IMG/VR virus record: IMGVR_UViG_3300025162_000010
Location: 1 to 49,203 of that record
Reading direction: 5' to 3' (one strand)
Length of the DNA stretch: 49,203 nucleotides
DNA from: a virus
The notes below the pieces were generated by a model. That model had not been told where the DNA came from. It did not search any database and saw nothing but the letters and a program-made list of their open reading frames with translations. The position numbers were made by a program, and so were the translations under genes. The first letter of the stretch is position 1. Each line of letters opens with the position of its first letter. Of this stretch, positions 34,308-42,011 are shown piece by piece.

Positions 34308-34628
34308 TTATCTCTTCTTCGCTTTGAATATTTTCTTACACCAAGCATCCCATAAACTAATAGCCTTCTCTCCACTGTATGTTAAGCTACGGTTAGCTTG
34401 TAATTGAAACCTAACATATGGTTCCCATCTATCCAATAGCTTGTGCGTCCTAGCATATTCACCCATAGTCATGCTTCTTAACACATGCATCTCTTCTGGA
34501 TTAAATTCATGTGCATGAACAGTGGGTCTCTTAGGTAATAGGTTGACAACCTCACCGTATTGATTCTTGTAATAGAATCTAGCGTATTGACACTTGTTCA
34601 AATCAATTACTATTCTATTGTCTTTCAC
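34308..34628 (-). CDS. Small protein of unknown function before the activator
   Basis: This protein has 106 residues from a GTG at 34628 that overlaps the preceding stop (GTGA) and is preceded by GGGGAGG. A longer GTG start at 34655 is possible but lies deeper in the upstream gene. It is basic and rich in Arg, Lys, Tyr and Trp (RWEPYVRFQL, SLWDAWCKKIF), so nucleic-acid binding is plausible. It is 2 nt from the activator gene, so the two are co-translated and could cooperate. Not recognised. Confidence 0.6.
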   Translation of the reverse strand: MKDNRIVIDLNKCQYARFYYKNQYGEVVNLLPKRPTVHAHEFNPEEMHVLRSMTMGEYARTHKLLDRWEPYVRFQLQANRSLTYSGEKAISLWDAWCKKIFKAKKR

Positions 34629-34804
34629 TCTTCCACCTCCCCATATCCTGCACACCTAGGACATTGTTCAGGCCCGTTTTCATTTTGCAAACTTCCATCG
34701 CCATCACACTCAGGACACATCACCATCTCTGGTATCCTTTCCTTGACAGGCATCCTATTATCATATTCAGCCTGCGCTCTATTGAAACTAGCATCTCCAC
34801 TCAT
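34625..34804 (-). CDS. DnaJ-type zinc-ribbon small protein
   Basis: A 59-codon frame runs from ATG 34804, overlapping the ligase stop (ATGA). Residues 29-55 carry CPECDGDGS, then CPRCAGYGE, two CxxCxGxG-like motifs of the DnaJ cysteine-rich type that would bind one zinc. It is coupled at both ends. Function is unknown; such ribbons often mediate protein contacts. Confidence 0.65.
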   Translation of the reverse strand: MSGDASFNRAQAEYDNRMPVKERIPEMVMCPECDGDGSLQNENGPEQCPRCAGYGEVEE

Positions 34805-35727
34805 AGTTCTACCTCATTCCTTTTGCCTATAAACACAGGGCTTCTTGGTTTCGTTTTGACACCATGACCCTTTGACTTATAGACTATTGTTTTGTTTAAC
34901 CACTCTTCTCTCCTATCCCAAATCTCTGCACGCTTCTTATCCGTCAAGCCCACACCCGTTCCTATCCTGCCTTCAAGCCCATTCTTATAGCGAACAACAA
35001 ATGCACCAAGCACTCCCTTACCGACCATGCCTTCTTGACAAGAAGAGCGTTTGGTCAACCCTACGAAATCCGTTTTACTTGCGTTAGTGTTTAACAACTG
35101 TTCCTCGAAGCCAATGATAACAGCCTCATCGCGGGTGAAGCGAGCTAGCTTAATTAAGTATTGTTCTTTCAGCGTTGACCTGCCTTGCTTGTATGGAGAG
35201 TCTGGTACCCTAAAACATATGCCTTCACCTTCAACCTCTTCTACACGCTTAAAGGCATTGAACAATTGCAAAGCATTTCCACAATGGAAATAAAAAGGAA
35301 GTTCCACGCAGAGATTAGGTAACTTGCACATAACAGCTTCTTCAATAAGAAAGAGCCTGTTGACATAACTATAATTGTTTCCTTGCCACCAATCTAATAC
35401 ATGAAACTGTATCTTGTCTTGGTCTTGATGAACCTTGCTCATCACAATAGATTCTATTTGGTCATAGGGCAAGTCAGGATTCCACAGCTCCATGTCCAAT
35501 CCATAAGGCAACCATTCAGCCCTTTTAGAGATGCTGATGTTAGGTATCTTTTTCAAGGTTCTGCTGGCTAAGTCACCTAGCTTAATAGCCCGTATCCCAT
35601 CCTTCTTAAGCGTTACAATTACGGGATATCTTAACCCTTTCATCTTCTCAAGAATGACTTCATCTGTATGAGGTTCATCTGGTTTAAGTAAACTGCAAGC
35701 TAACATTGGTCTATTGAATGTGTTCAT
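34801..35727 (-). CDS. ATP-dependent DNA ligase
   Basis: This 308-residue protein has nucleotidyltransferase motif I LKKDGIRA (about 40-47, adenylated Lys41 in K-x-DG), motif III GLDMELW (about 76-82), motif IV EGICFRV (about 168-174) and motif V YLIKLAR (about 189-195). The C-terminal 100 residues form an OB-type domain (GVLGAFVVRY, GRIGTG). The length matches small T7-type ligases. It seals nicks during replication and recombination. Confidence 0.85.
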   Translation of the reverse strand: MNTFNRPMLACSLLKPDEPHTDEVILEKMKGLRYPVIVTLKKDGIRAIKLGDLASRTLKKIPNISISKRAEWLPYGLDMELWNPDLPYDQIESIVMSKVHQDQDKIQFHVLDWWQGNNYSYVNRLFLIEEAVMCKLPNLCVELPFYFHCGNALQLFNAFKRVEEVEGEGICFRVPDSPYKQGRSTLKEQYLIKLARFTRDEAVIIGFEEQLLNTNASKTDFVGLTKRSSCQEGMVGKGVLGAFVVRYKNGLEGRIGTGVGLTDKKRAEIWDRREEWLNKTIVYKSKGHGVKTKPRSPVFIGKRNEVEL

Positions 35728-35792
35728 ATTAGTGTGCGGCGATGTAGTTTTGGTGTAGTCACAGTTTTCATGCGGGTTTAGATATTCTACTG

Positions 35793-36128
35793 TTAGGCTT
35801 TATCCGAGCGTCCATAGGTTGCGTATCGCGCAAAGGCGATTCCGATTTCGCGTTCACGGTCTGTCAGTTCGCCGAGACTTTCGCGGAGCTTGCCTTTCGC
35901 CACCGAGTCGAATGACTGCGAGGCGAGTTCGGCGTTTCGTTCGTTGATATACGCGAGGTCTAGCAGCCGAGCGGCAGCGTTGTATTCGGTAGACGCCGCT
36001 TTCGTGGCGATTTGCATGTGCATGTAGTGCGGGAAGCGATTGAGATTGGTGTCTATAGAGCATGTAAGGTCTACCGTTTGCTTGTGCGTCTTACTAGACA
36101 TATCATTGTCAGTTAGTTTATCTTTCAT
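35793..36128 (-). CDS. Small G+C-rich accessory gene
   Basis: This 111-residue helical protein is rich in Arg, Ala and Glu with no known motif. Codon use (GCG, CGC, GAG, TCG) is clearly G+C-richer than the flanking helicase and ligase genes, so it was probably inserted recently. A 65-nt noncoding gap separates it from the ligase. The start ATG follows the helicase stop by 5 nt. The first 20 residues are polar (KTHKQTVDLT) and the remaining 90 are helical. Confidence 0.6.
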   Translation of the reverse strand: MKDKLTDNDMSSKTHKQTVDLTCSIDTNLNRFPHYMHMQIATKAASTEYNAAARLLDLAYINERNAELASQSFDSVAKGKLRESLGELTDREREIGIAFARYATYGRSDKA

Positions 36129-36133
36129 ATTAT

Positions 36134-38356
36134 TTAATCCTCGTTTTCTTCACCTACCAACCCTGTATCTTCACCAGGTTTATCCTCAAGCAAAGTATCT
36201 TCGTATTGTTTAAGCTCATCAACTGAGCCCCTCACCACCAAGTCAGACCATGACTCTTTATGCTTGACAATCTTACTCAAGCATCGTAGACCTTTGCCTG
36301 CAATGTCAGCCACCCTACCCTCGATTGTGCCTCGATAATAGATAAGATGTTGCTTTGTAACTGACAAAGATGTTAAGCGCGGGGCACGACCTACACCTTG
36401 CACCAGTTCGATTGGCGACCATGTAGGTGTAACAAATACTTCCCTTGGACGAGTAGGCACAAGTGGTATATCTTCCTCTACCACGTATCCAGACTCTTTC
36501 CTTCTACACTTAAATTTAGTTTGTTCATCTGTATGATGAAGCGAGAGACCAACACCACCGGCCTTTAGAGTGTATATGCAGTATAGTGTTTCCCCTCTTT
36601 GGAACTTATCAATCTCTCTAGTTCTTTCTTCCAAGCTCTGCATACCTAGTCGCAAGTGTTCAGGTATCTCCATAAGAACCCTATCCTCTACCTTATCTAG
36701 GTCCAAGTTCTCAAGCAACTCTTCCTGTGTTACCCCTTGTTCTTCTAGTTGCCTTGCGCTAAGAGACAATATCTTTGCTCTCGCCTTCTGCTTATCAGTC
36801 AGTTGTGTTTGCCCGCCACCCCATATGATTGATATTTGGTCTCTCTTTACACCTCTCTTCTCAAGTTCCATGACCATTGCAATGATTGTTGCCTTGAATG
36901 ACAGGGCACAAACAGCGGCATTGCCTTGCTCAACACTATCCATCATTCTACCTACTAGATAATTACTACGACAATACTCTGCTGCCATTCGGAACTTTAA
37001 GAACTGAACTAATAAAGCCATGCCAACAGGCATCCCGCCAAGACCTAGTGTCTCAAGTCTAGCTTTCTCTGCTAGATATCTTTCCCATGCTTGATGGTAA
37101 TAGTCAGCCTCTTCTTTGTTTTGAAACTCAATCATCTGGATGTTATTCTCTGCCTCGAATTGAGGCCTAACACCCTTGACTCGAACCACATATTCTTCTA
37201 AGTCAGCCATCAACCTTTCAACCGCTGCCTCATTATATTCATCTGGCGGATTGGGATATGCAATAGCCTCAGCATACGCTGGCCAAGTCTCATTGGTTAA
37301 GACAGCCCCTTGCGGAAACCCAGACCTCTTACCACAGATATATTCTAATGATTTGTGTGTGCTAACAGCCCAACACTTGGCTTCAATGACTCGTGTAAAT
37401 GGTGTAGCACTGATGAAGATTTGCTTAGGCTGCTTATCCTTCATATCATTAAGCGCACACGCTATGTTATGTTGTAAGCTGCCTTTGTTTTTAAGGGCTT
37501 GACACTCATCCCACATCAATATAGCAGGCTGAACGTTCCTCTTCCATGTCCACCTCTCTTCTTCCTCTCCAGCAACAATAACTACCTCACGCTTTAGCCA
37601 GAACTTACCAGATGAAGAGCGCAGTTGTTCAATGTTAATGACAGACGTGTCCTCTATGCCCATATTAAAGTCTCGCTCTAACACCCGTTCGGTTTGTGCT
37701 ACTACCGATGCGCGTGTTACATATAGATATGGTATGTGAGACATCGTTCTACCTATATGATATTCTTTGTCTGCAAACCTTCTCAATAATCCACCCGCCA
37801 TCCATGTCTTACCGGTGCCAGTGCCGGATAAGATTAATACTGACGGACGGTCTTCTACCATTAGCTTATGCCATCCTTCTACTACGGCTTTCTTTTGAAA
37901 CCAGAACAGAGAGGCTTGCTCATTGGATGACTTGACGAAGCCATAGTTGTCTTCAGCAGTCAGCTCTTTCTTAGGAGCTTTCTTTTGCTCGGTCTCTTCT
38001 TGTTTGAAAATATCTTGTTCAACCCTATCAAGGGCTTCGTTGACAAAGTCTTTAGCCTTATCAGTTGGAGCAGATGCCGCTGTTGGTGTTCCTTGGTTGT
38101 CATTTATATCTTTCTCAAGTTGGTCTCTTTGCTTAGAAAGAAATTCTTTTAACTCAGCAAATACTGCAGAGCCTTTCTTTAATTCTGGATGCTGTGTTAA
38201 GTATTCTCTTCCATAACCTAGCTTAGAGTAGACACCTTCCCATGTCTTTATCTCACCGAAGTTCCATGCTGATAGAACTTGATTGTGAGCCATGATAAGC
38301 TGGTCTCTTAGACGCTTATTCGCTTTCTGTTGTGGTGTTAATGGTAGCTTGGGCAT
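36134..38356 (-). CDS. SF2 DEAD/DEAH-type helicase
   Basis: This 740-residue protein has motif I SGTGTGKT (177-184), motif II DECQ (283-286), motif III SATPF (about 315-319) and motif VI VQGVGRAPR (in the C-terminal third). The N-terminal 140 residues are helical and Gln/Lys/Glu-rich, with no DNA-binding signature. The C-terminal lobe is interrupted by a long coiled-coil-like insert (residues 410-580). It resembles phage Snf2/strawberry-notch-like helicases used in recombination or replication restart. It precedes the G+C-rich gene and the ligase in the same orientation. Confidence 0.82.
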   Translation of the reverse strand: MPKLPLTPQQKANKRLRDQLIMAHNQVLSAWNFGEIKTWEGVYSKLGYGREYLTQHPELKKGSAVFAELKEFLSKQRDQLEKDINDNQGTPTAASAPTDKAKDFVNEALDRVEQDIFKQEETEQKKAPKKELTAEDNYGFVKSSNEQASLFWFQKKAVVEGWHKLMVEDRPSVLILSGTGTGKTWMAGGLLRRFADKEYHIGRTMSHIPYLYVTRASVVAQTERVLERDFNMGIEDTSVINIEQLRSSSGKFWLKREVVIVAGEEEERWTWKRNVQPAILMWDECQALKNKGSLQHNIACALNDMKDKQPKQIFISATPFTRVIEAKCWAVSTHKSLEYICGKRSGFPQGAVLTNETWPAYAEAIAYPNPPDEYNEAAVERLMADLEEYVVRVKGVRPQFEAENNIQMIEFQNKEEADYYHQAWERYLAEKARLETLGLGGMPVGMALLVQFLKFRMAAEYCRSNYLVGRMMDSVEQGNAAVCALSFKATIIAMVMELEKRGVKRDQISIIWGGGQTQLTDKQKARAKILSLSARQLEEQGVTQEELLENLDLDKVEDRVLMEIPEHLRLGMQSLEERTREIDKFQRGETLYCIYTLKAGGVGLSLHHTDEQTKFKCRRKESGYVVEEDIPLVPTRPREVFVTPTWSPIELVQGVGRAPRLTSLSVTKQHLIYYRGTIEGRVADIAGKGLRCLSKIVKHKESWSDLVVRGSVDELKQYEDTLLEDKPGEDTGLVGEENED

Positions 38357-38359
38357 AAA

Positions 38360-38806
38360 TTATCTTAATTCCTCTTCTTTTGTTACAAGTTTCTTAACGC
38401 CTATCGCCCTTATGCTACCAAACTTGCCTAGACTTACTAGATGACATGCTTGCGTCTTGGCCCTATCCTCATCATAAGAGTATTCCATTACTAGATGTCT
38501 GGCAACTATCTTAATGTTGGCTTCTTGTATGAATCTCTTCACACGTTCCTTATGTGACCATGCTTTCTGTCTCTTGTAATTGGCTAATGAATCATGCCAA
38601 TCACGATAATACCACAAGATTGGATACACAAGCGGAGAACCTTCATGGTCTTCAAATTGAACTTTGAAGAGCGTCTCATCTTTTACCATCTCTTGAACTA
38701 TTAAACCTAGCTCATAGTTAGGCAGCTCTCTGCAATGTCGTGCTCCCAACGTCAGTTCAATAAAGGTGGCAAAGTGTAGAGTGATTGTGTTGTTATGCTT
38801 TGACAT
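38360..38806 (-). CDS. Protein of unknown function before helicase
   Basis: This 148-residue alpha/beta protein is rich in His, Tyr and Trp (WYYRDWHDSL, KAWSHKERVKRF). The start overlaps the upstream basic protein by 14 nt and the stop lies 3 nt from the helicase start. There is some resemblance to small nuclease or NTPase accessory proteins, but no motif is clear. Confidence 0.6.
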   Translation of the reverse strand: MSKHNNTITLHFATFIELTLGARHCRELPNYELGLIVQEMVKDETLFKVQFEDHEGSPLVYPILWYYRDWHDSLANYKRQKAWSHKERVKRFIQEANIKIVARHLVMEYSYDEDRAKTQACHLVSLGKFGSIRAIGVKKLVTKEEELR

Positions 38807-38945
38807 AAGGCAGATTCCTCTCGACTTTTATACTCTTCCTAACCATTCTTTTTCTCTTGCCTAAGCCCAGCTTGAGTTCACGGTTCACTTTACAGGCTTC
38901 TGCAAGACGAGACTTCCGTTGTTTTAATGTGGTTCGTTTGTTCAT
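38793..38945 (-). CDS. Very basic 50-residue protein
   Basis: From ATG 38945 the frame encodes 50 residues, nearly 30% Lys/Arg (TLKQRKSRLAEA, LGKRKRMVRKS). The longer frame (to 38978) would start inside the upstream hairpin and is less likely. It is probably nucleic-acid binding: a transcription or antitermination factor, or a nucleoid protein, given that two hairpins lie just upstream. Confidence 0.55.
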   Translation of the reverse strand: MNKRTTLKQRKSRLAEACKVNRELKLGLGKRKRMVRKSIKVERNLPYVKA

Positions 38946-38969
38946 AATGTTGTGGTTGTAACAGCTAAA

Positions 38970-39024
38970 GAGAGCCATCTTATTGATAGCTCTCGTTAAA
39001 TGGGCATACTATAAGCGGTATGCC
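38970..39024 (-). terminator. Two hairpins after the 39,046 gene (terminator/attenuator)
   Basis: The second hairpin met by transcription, GAGAGC/GCTCTC (38970-38975 with 38989-38994, plus 3 more pairs), is followed on the minus strand by TTT. The first, GGCATAC/GTATGCC (39003-39009 with 39018-39024), has 7 bp. They separate the first gene of the unit from the helicase, ligase and activator genes, and would reduce read-through. Confidence 0.55.
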
Positions 39025-39045
39025 AGCGCCTTAATAAGCTACCTC

Positions 39046-39606
39046 TTAGGCAACTTTTTCTTTGTTCGCCATACGCTTGGCAGCAATCGCAGCATACTTC
39101 GTTTCAATCTCACGAATAGCGCGCTTAAGACGACCAAGCTTACGGTTATTTTCCATCAACTGAGTGTTGATTTCCAGCCAACGCACAGGATTAACTTTCG
39201 TCCCGTCTTCGTTCTCTTCAAAGTCCGGGTCATCCATCAACGCATTGCTGAGGTCAATCAACTCATCCCGTTCGGCAGCCAATTCAGCCTTGTTTGCACC
39301 ACCAGTGTCCAATGACTGGAAGCCTGACAGGATATTATCCCAAATGATGTGGCCCTCCGCATCATAATTGTCAGTCTTATTGCTGAACAGGTCAAGCGCC
39401 ACCTTGCGCAGGTAACGAGTCAACACACTGTTGACAATTTCAGCACCAATGAACTTACGCACAGCATCTTCATTAGATGCCGTAGCCTCCAGCGTCCAGA
39501 AAGGCTGCCCTTTCAAGTCACTTGTCTTACCAAACACGGTAAGAGACAACGGGAGTTTCGTATCATTGCGCGTTACAACTGGCGGGTTTTCTTTAGTATA
39601 GTTCAT
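39046..39606 (-). CDS. Protein of unknown function, first gene of the 39.8-kb unit
   Basis: This 186-residue protein has a beta-rich N-terminal half (residues 15-60, SLTVFGKTSDLKGQPFWTLEA) and a helical C-terminal half of coiled-coil type (about 105-186) ending in a basic tail. It is the first sizeable gene after the sigma-54-type promoter at 39819-39835 and is followed by two hairpins, so it may be made in more copies than the genes beyond. Codon use is slightly G+C-richer than its neighbours. Not recognised. Confidence 0.65.
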   Translation of the reverse strand: MNYTKENPPVVTRNDTKLPLSLTVFGKTSDLKGQPFWTLEATASNEDAVRKFIGAEIVNSVLTRYLRKVALDLFSNKTDNYDAEGHIIWDNILSGFQSLDTGGANKAELAAERDELIDLSNALMDDPDFEENEDGTKVNPVRWLEINTQLMENNRKLGRLKRAIREIETKYAAIAAKRMANKEKVA

Positions 39607-39721
39607 GCTGTTTCTTTCTTGTTTCTAACTGATTGCCCTATGCTTTTATATGCCGACAATCGTGTTGCATATTCCCATTAGCTCGCGAGCTTTCTGCTTT
39701 ACTATGCTAACGGTAAATTGT

Positions 39722-39778
39722 TTATCTTTTCTGACAGTGGAAGTAAATGAGAACGCAGATTATTATTACTGTGAACAT
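39722..39778 (-). CDS. Possible 18-residue hydrophobic peptide
   Basis: ATG 39778 opens an 18-codon frame, MFTVIIICVLIYFHCQKR, which looks like one membrane helix with a basic tail. It starts 30 nt after the predicted +1. It could be a leader peptide or a membrane microprotein. Coding is unproven. Confidence 0.3.
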   Translation of the reverse strand: MFTVIIICVLIYFHCQKR

Positions 39779-39818
39779 GGTTGTGATTCTTTCTTTTCTC
39801 GACTGACAGTGTGCTTAT

Positions 39819-39835
39819 AGCAATTTCTATGCCAC
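39819..39835 (-). promoter_or_regulatory. Sigma-54-type promoter of the helicase/ligase/activator unit
   Basis: The minus strand reads GTGGCATAGAAATTGCT, followed by ATAAGC. GG-N10-GC spacing is exact, and predicted +1 is near 39808. The activator gene itself is the last gene of this direction of transcription. Confidence 0.66.
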
Positions 39836-39861
39836 GTTATATTAACGTGTGTTTATCTGCC

Positions 39862-40134
39862 TTAAAGATGTAGTATCCTAACCATGTTTATCTTCCAATT
39901 TACATTGCCTTGTTTGTCTGCGCTTGGAGGACAATATCTATCTGCTAAGAAATAGATGAAGTTCTTATCTACGTGGTGAAATTTGTAATCTTTTAGTGCA
40001 TGATTAATGGTATTGATGCATGCTTGTCTGGGTGTTGTTACCTTGTAATGCTGCATGATACCATACGGGCGGCTTGTGTTTGTTCCACCTTCTACTCGAT
40101 ATATGGCATCAGCCACTTGGTCTATTGTTATCAT
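39862..40134 (-). CDS. Small lysozyme/transglycosylase-like protein
   Basis: This 90-residue protein resembles small phage transglycosylase-like proteins: AIYRVEGGTN with a candidate catalytic Glu at about residue 15, then PYGIMQHYKV, a helical middle, FIYFLADRYCPP and NWKINMV at the end. It is the only cell-wall-hydrolase-like gene I can find, and it is not in the late operon. The likely role is peptidoglycan degradation in lysis or release. It ends the paralog operon; no signal peptide is seen, so export would need a holin. Confidence 0.45.
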   Translation of the reverse strand: MITIDQVADAIYRVEGGTNTSRPYGIMQHYKVTTPRQACINTINHALKDYKFHHVDKNFIYFLADRYCPPSADKQGNVNWKINMVRILHL

Positions 40135-40695
40135 TTAATTGAATGGATTGGCAACTAATTCACGAATTTTGTCAGCTTGCCACCTTTGCTCTTCTGCTTT
40201 TTTAGCATCACGATTAGCATTAGCAGCACCAGCATAGGTAGTAGCAGTAGCAGCATAGGTAGTAGCAGTAGCAGCAGCACTAGCAGCAGCAGTATAAGCA
40301 GCAGCATAGGCAGCAGCACTAGCAGCAGTAGCAGCATTAGTAGCAGCATAAGCAGCAGCACTAGCAGCAGCAGCAGCATAAGCAGCAGCAGCAAGTTTGT
40401 TCTTTCCCGTCGGATTTTTTATCCAATCTAATGCTGCTTCAATTGCTAATCGTGGCCTCTTATCGTTTGGATATTTATTTTCAAAAATTGGGATAACATG
40501 CTCTGCACAGACGACGGCTATTTTAACTGCGCTTACTTTGTTCAGATGATTACTGTTATAAAGTAACCATATTAGCCAATCACCACGTTCACAAAGGTCA
40601 TAGATTCTCTTAAAATCAAAATCATGTTTTTCTGCAAAGAGTCTGCCGTTGTTGCATGGGCCATTTTCAAGGAACGCTTCTTTTGTGTATTTCAT
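40135..40695 (-). CDS. Imm-5-like alanine-rich paralog 1
   Basis: This 186-residue protein is one of four tandem paralogs. Conserved blocks are MKYTKE, then a Cys-Gly/Asn segment (PCNNGRLFAEKHDFD), then RGDWLIWLL, then PRLAIEAALDWIKNP, a long Ala-rich repeat (about residues 100-160, units of AAAYAAA with Ser and Thr) and the end IRELVANPFN. This matches my recollection of the Imm-5 putative-immunity family found in phages and polymorphic-toxin loci. The alanine block is encoded by GCA/GCT runs that appear as AGCAGC on the plus strand. Function in a phage is unknown; host-defence or toxin neutralisation is a guess. It is translated after paralog 2, 6 nt downstream. Confidence 0.65.
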   Translation of the reverse strand: MKYTKEAFLENGPCNNGRLFAEKHDFDFKRIYDLCERGDWLIWLLYNSNHLNKVSAVKIAVVCAEHVIPIFENKYPNDKRPRLAIEAALDWIKNPTGKNKLAAAAYAAAAASAAAYAATNAATAASAAAYAAAYTAAASAAATATTYAATATTYAGAANANRDAKKAEEQRWQADKIRELVANPFN

Positions 40696-40701
40696 ATTAG
40701 T

Positions 40702-41313
40702 TTAGTTAAATGGATTAGGGATTGTTTCTCTAATCTTATTGGAAAGATTTATCAAGATTTCTTCGTGAGCATCCTCAGTAACGTGCCTGACGATAGCGAA
40801 AGAAGCGGCAAGAATAGCCCCAGTAGCACAAATGGTACAAACTTCCTCCTTAAGGAGGAAGTAAGCCTCAGCAGCTCTAGCGGTGTGAATAATAGTATAA
40901 GTAGCATAATCAGTAGCAGTAGTAGTATCATGCCAGGGAACGCGAAGGAGATTGCGCGCAGCAATTCTATACTGAGTTCGGATATAATTGAGAATAAAAA
41001 TATTACGTTTTAAGCTCTCTGGTGTTATCTCGAAAGATAGCATCTGCTCTGCGAGTTCTACAATCTTCTTAGGGATTGTGTCACCTATCTTGTGCTTGTC
41101 AAAAATAGGCAGAACTTGTTTTGCAAAAATAATAGATAATATTAAAGCTTCTTTTAGCTTCATATTACCACTTTTCTCCAAAAGCCAAGCTAGATGGCAT
41201 GGAACATTATACTCATCATAAATCTTCTTAAAGTCAAAATTCATTGACTCCGCATATGCTAAGCCTGCAGAGCAAGGCTTATGTGCCAGGAGTTGTTCTT
41301 TTGTGTATTTCAT
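40702..41313 (-). CDS. Imm-5-like paralog 2 (divergent)
   Basis: This 203-residue protein has the same plan (MKYTKEQLL, PCSAGLAYAESMNFDFKKIYDE, CHLAWLLEKSGNM, end RETIPNPFN), but the DWLIWLL motif is altered and the alanine-rich block is reduced and replaced by mixed helices. It groups with paralog 4 by its KPC-SGLAYAE start. Divergence suggests functional separation, not a recent duplication. Confidence 0.65.
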   Translation of the reverse strand: MKYTKEQLLAHKPCSAGLAYAESMNFDFKKIYDEYNVPCHLAWLLEKSGNMKLKEALILSIIFAKQVLPIFDKHKIGDTIPKKIVELAEQMLSFEITPESLKRNIFILNYIRTQYRIAARNLLRVPWHDTTTATDYATYTIIHTARAAEAYFLLKEEVCTICATGAILAASFAIVRHVTEDAHEEILINLSNKIRETIPNPFN

Positions 41314-41340
41314 TTCATTTTAGTTTAGTTAGTTGTTAAT

Positions 41341-41964
41341 CTAGTCAAATGGATTGGGGACTATTTCTCTAATTTTGTCAGCTTGCCACCTTTGCTCTTC
41401 TATCATTTTAGTAGCAGCATCAGCAACAGAAGCATCAGCAACAGAAGCAGCAACAGCATTAATAGCAGTAACAATAGCAACATAAGTAGCATGAGCACTA
41501 GCAGCATTAGTATAAGCATTAGTATTAGCAGCACCAACAGCAGCATAAGAAGCAGCATAAGCAACATCAACAGCAGCATCAGCAGCACCAGCATAGTTAG
41601 TAGCAGCAATATAAGCACCAACAGCAGCAATTTTAGCATGAGCAGCAGCAGCACTAGCAGCAATAGCATTCTTTTTCGTCGGATTTTTTATCCAATATGA
41701 TGCAGCTTTAATCGCTAATCGCGGTCTTTTGTCGTTTGGATAATCATTCTCGAAGATTATGAGAACACGCTTTGTGCAGGCGACTGCTATCTTGACCGCG
41801 TTCATTTTATCTATACGATTACTGACACGAAGTAACCACATTAACCAGTCACCACGTTCACAGAGGTCATAGATTCTATGACAGTTGAAGTCATGTTTTC
41901 CCGCAAAAAGCAGGCCTTCGGGACACGGTTTATTAATAAGCAACTCTTTTTTTGTGTATTTCAT
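41341..41964 (-). CDS. Imm-5-like alanine-rich paralog 3
   Basis: This 207-residue protein is the closest relative of paralog 1 (RIYDLCERGDWLMWLL, YPNDKRPRLAIKAASYWIKNPTKK). It has a long Ala-rich repeat (about residues 100-180, with Tyr, Asn, Val and Thr inserted) and the end IREIVPNPFD. The repeat differs in detail from paralog 1, so expansion is independent or decaying. Confidence 0.66.
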   Translation of the reverse strand: MKYTKKELLINKPCPEGLLFAGKHDFNCHRIYDLCERGDWLMWLLRVSNRIDKMNAVKIAVACTKRVLIIFENDYPNDKRPRLAIKAASYWIKNPTKKNAIAASAAAAHAKIAAVGAYIAATNYAGAADAAVDVAYAASYAAVGAANTNAYTNAASAHATYVAIVTAINAVAASVADASVADAATKMIEEQRWQADKIREIVPNPFD

Positions 41965-41974
41965 TTTAGTTTAG

Positions 41975-42010
41975 TTTAGTTGTTAATTTAGTTGTTAATT
42001 TAGTTGTTAA
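41975..42010. repeat. 12-bp tandem repeat between paralogs
   Basis: Three perfect units of TTTAGTTGTTAA plus a partial fourth lie between paralogs 4 and 3. Shorter TTTAG-type repeats occur in the other intergenic gaps of the cluster. It contains no ORF and is probably a duplication scar or spacer. Confidence 0.8.
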
Positions 42011-42011
42011 T

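Larger units (their letters stand above)
39607..39861 (-). promoter_or_regulatory. Control region of the 39.8-kb unit
   Basis: This region contains the promoter at 39819-39835, a dyad ACGTTA/TAACGT (39834-39848) abutting its -24 element, a perfect 12-bp palindrome AGCTCGCGAGCT (39680-39691), and about 200 nt of leader before the first sizeable gene. A tiny hydrophobic ORF lies at 39722-39778. Confidence 0.6.

Noticed and set aside
39002-39016. GGGCATACTATAAGC with the right GG-GC spacing
   Set aside because: It is explained by the hairpin GGCATAC/GTATGCC, lacks TGC at -12, and points away from any plus-strand gene.
40155-41700. Ser-rich and Leu-rich frames opposite the alanine-rich paralogs; also a possible CRISPR-like pattern of AGCAGC units
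   Set aside because: They are shadows of GCA/GCT codon runs. There are no constant repeats with unique spacers, so it is not CRISPR.
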